In this document: positions 19,666 to 21,617 of the stretch, piece by piece | How the letters are laid out: each line of letters opens with the position of its first letter | Numbering within the stretch: the stretch's first letter is position 1 | NCBI RefSeq assembly: GCF_000315625.1 | Contig: NW_005434638.1 | Span: 633,799-655,415 of the forward strand | Origin: Guillardia theta CCMP2712 | Taxonomy: Eukaryota > Cryptophyceae > Pyrenomonadales > Geminigeraceae | Reading direction: 5' to 3' | DNA: 21,617 nucleotides | Notes under the pieces: generated by a model | Seen by the model: the letters and a program-made list of their open reading frames with translations, nothing else | The model's database searches: none | Told to the model about the DNA's origin: nothing | Program-made: the position numbers and the translations under genes

Positions 19666-20700
19666 TGTAATACATTAGTGTGCAATACAGAAGAGCACAG
19701 TACATGTCGGAGATGTCTACAAACATGCAAGTGCAATACCAGAGAACTGGGGATGGGGGTGAAGGAGTATGCGCAGGTTTGAGAGGATTAGGTACAGACA
19801 CATTGGGAAGTTGGATGCTATCCTGCATGCAACAACGATTACACCTTGTCACTTCTATAATGTTCATGGGGATGGGATCATGGGACAAGTGCGGGGTAAG
19901 GGGAGAAGATGCTTTTGTGATTAGGGTGTGGATGATCGTGCAGTGTACAAATGAAACAAGCGTCATATGGTTGCTCAAGGGACTTGCATATTGGAAGACA
20001 GTTGGGGATGGATGACATCATGATCATGACAACTTGCGAATCTCAACAAGACAAGTATGATTCTTCAGACCATGTTCATCTCTGACATGAAAGGTTTTCT
20101 ATCCTTATCATGATTGAAAGATGTGTAGAAGTAATGCACAACTATGCCTAGAATGATCCTAAGACGTGATCTGATGTAGAACACCATCATCCTTGCTGTA
20201 GGGCGGCGTCGATGCTCTTCATTGTGCTTCCTGATTGTGAACGTTACTTAACTAAGAAAGTTTACTCAACTTTAAGTAAAAAGGGCTCCATATAGAATCC
20301 GTGCCATTCTTTCTATGTGTCAGCGTCACGCGACTTGTGTGGTTAGAGTAGAGGTTTTTGCTGTCTCTTCCCTTTCCTAGGTTTCTGTTGAGGCGGATTT
20401 GTTGTTTTACCCATTCCTCCATTGGTTTTGCTTTTTCCAAGTTGTACTTATAGACGCATCTCTAGTTTACACTACTGACTGACGGACGCGATCAGATCAC
20501 TTCACCGAGGCGGACTTGTGAGTAGTCCTGTTTGTCATTGCGGTGGCCACCTTAGTAATCCATGGACTCAGACTTCAACGCTGCTACTAGCAGATGGAGT
20601 CAATATCATCTTGTGTCTTCATGACACGTTTTCTTGAAGTCACCAGCACTCAGTTCCCCAGCCCACGTCACAAGTTCATTCATTGGCAATTCATCGGTGA
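19666..20700. other. Intergenic region between convergent genes
   Basis: Holds the 3' ends of the GCR1_C-like gene and of paralogue 2. Plus-strand frames at 19680-20015 have no protein features. A short minus-strand frame with ATG near 20420 reads MGKTTNPPQQKPRKGKRQQ, basic and with a good start context, but it stops after 23 codons. No RNA gene recognised. Confidence 0.45.
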
Positions 20701-21617
20701 TCAGCGATCATTGTCAGGCTCCTCTAAAGTTGCTAGCAGGCTTCTGTCCTCCTCGGCGACCTTCACCATGTTGATGTAAAAGTGCCTTGGACTCTCCTGT
20801 CACATGACTTAGAGGATATTCGTCCTGCAGTCGTTGCAAATCTGCGATGCCGCTGGCCGCACCGCAAGTTTCTCACCTCGTCGGATCCGTCTCGAAACAC
20901 CTGCTCGTCTCCCCGTCACTCCTCTCCCTCCCCTCACACCACCACAAGCTCCTCACCCGCACACTCTGTAATAATCCTGCCGAGGAGGCAACCCAGCTCC
21001 GAGAGAAGTAGCAGATTCTGCATCCAGCACGTCTCAGATCGCCTCGTCCATGAGTCGTGATGGCACATCCCATACCCCGTCGACGAGTGCAGGTAGAAGA
21101 CCTTCAGGAACAACGAGTCGCCTCCGACGTTGTTCACTAAATACCCGTACACCTTCGTGTCTGCAGGGCTCTCGTCAGTCCATAGATGCTGCTTTCCTTC
21201 ATGACGTACTTCCTCCGCTAAGCTCCGTTTCCTCCCCATTCAACGCCATCTTCATGACTCGTTTCCAGTTCGACTTGAAGCCTCCGACAAGCTTCCCCAC
21301 GCACAACTCCCGTGAGTCACCATTGCCTCCTCCTCCTCCTCCTCCTCCTCCTCCTCCTCCTACCTGAGGCAGCCTCATCCGGATGCAGTAGTTGACAAAG
21401 AGGTTATTCTCCTCGTCCATCCCCAGTGAGAGATGCGTTTCTGTGAGCCTGGCCATGTACACCATGAAAGCTCTTCCTGCAACGGCAAACATCAACAGCC
21501 AAACAAATCGACCCCGGATCCCTTTTCAACAACCAACTCTTTCACCAACAGCATCAGGCAGCCATCAGACATGACATTAAGTCTAGTTCCGTCCTCTCCA
21601 AATCTTCACTTACCTAT
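20701..21617 (-). CDS. bHLH-PAS-like family protein, paralogue 2 (3' part, cut by window edge)
   Basis: Exons, from the edge inward: 21614-21617 (tail of an exon with donor GTAAGT), 21364-21476, 21210-21291, 21076-21160, 20957-21017, 20877-20900 and 20701-20796. Four internal exons have the same lengths and phases as the matching exons of paralogue 1 (113, 82, 85 and 61 bp), and the micro-exon is 24 bp. Matching blocks are VYMARLTETHL, VGGFKSNWKRV, LKVFYLHSSTG, VFRDGSDE and YINMVKVAEEDR. Sequence has diverged strongly, so the duplication is old and the gene was kept under selection. The N-terminal half, where any bHLH and PAS regions would lie, is outside the window. The protein ends 26 codons after the block FYIN. 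Confidence 0.72.
21326..21360. repeat. CCT trinucleotide repeat inside an intron
   Basis: About twelve CCT units, read as GGA on the gene strand. It lies directly after the donor of the 72-bp intron 21292-21363 of paralogue 2. Frames through it give poly-Gly or poly-Pro and are not real protein. Confidence 0.9.

Noticed and set aside
20252-20440. Small basic minus-strand frame
   Set aside because: No family recognised, no clear splice partners; too short to support as a gene.

Overview
The window looks like nuclear DNA of a unicellular alga or other protist. Its genes are broken by many very short GT-AG introns (mostly 45-66 bp, a few 97-175 bp). Two introns appear to be GC-AG. Start codons have no bacterial ribosome-binding sites or operons, and extremely GC-rich islands alternate with CT-rich and AT-rich intergenic DNA. 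Overall style suggests a cryptophyte such as Guillardia theta, but this is an impression and not a sequence match. Most exons were found by following conserved protein frames across splice sites, so single open frames hide most of the genes.

Layout. 1-6242 is a large direct duplication. A 2.54-kb segment carrying a complete zinc transporter gene (ZnT/CDF family) is present twice in the same orientation (1-2538 and 3705-6242). No difference was seen by eye beyond the first bases. The copies are separated by a 1.17-kb spacer holding a 31-bp tandem repeat, a GC-rich island and a CT-rich leader. 6667-7855 (minus) is an eight-exon HUS1 gene, the 9-1-1 DNA-damage clamp subunit. 7856-9661 is a gene-free stretch between divergent genes. 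9662-10996 (plus) is an intronless alanine-glyoxylate/serine-pyruvate aminotransferase with a likely mitochondrial leader. 11418-14105 (minus) is a NIPA-type magnesium transporter with exons for a long tail or a second gene. 15635-17670 (minus) is a nine-exon gene with bHLH-like and PAS-like regions. 18362-19665 (plus) encodes acidic/coiled-coil and GCR1_C-like protein segments, possibly one gene. 20701 to the right edge (minus) is the 3' part of a second gene homologous to the bHLH/PAS gene.

The genes look like independent nuclear housekeeping and regulatory units: metal transport, DNA damage checkpoint, glyoxylate/photorespiratory metabolism, Mg transport and transcriptional regulation. They do not look like a pathway cluster. 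The most notable signals are the near-identical transporter duplication, the paired paralogues with identical exon lengths, phases and a 21/24-bp micro-exon, and recurrent GC-rich islands sharing short motifs.
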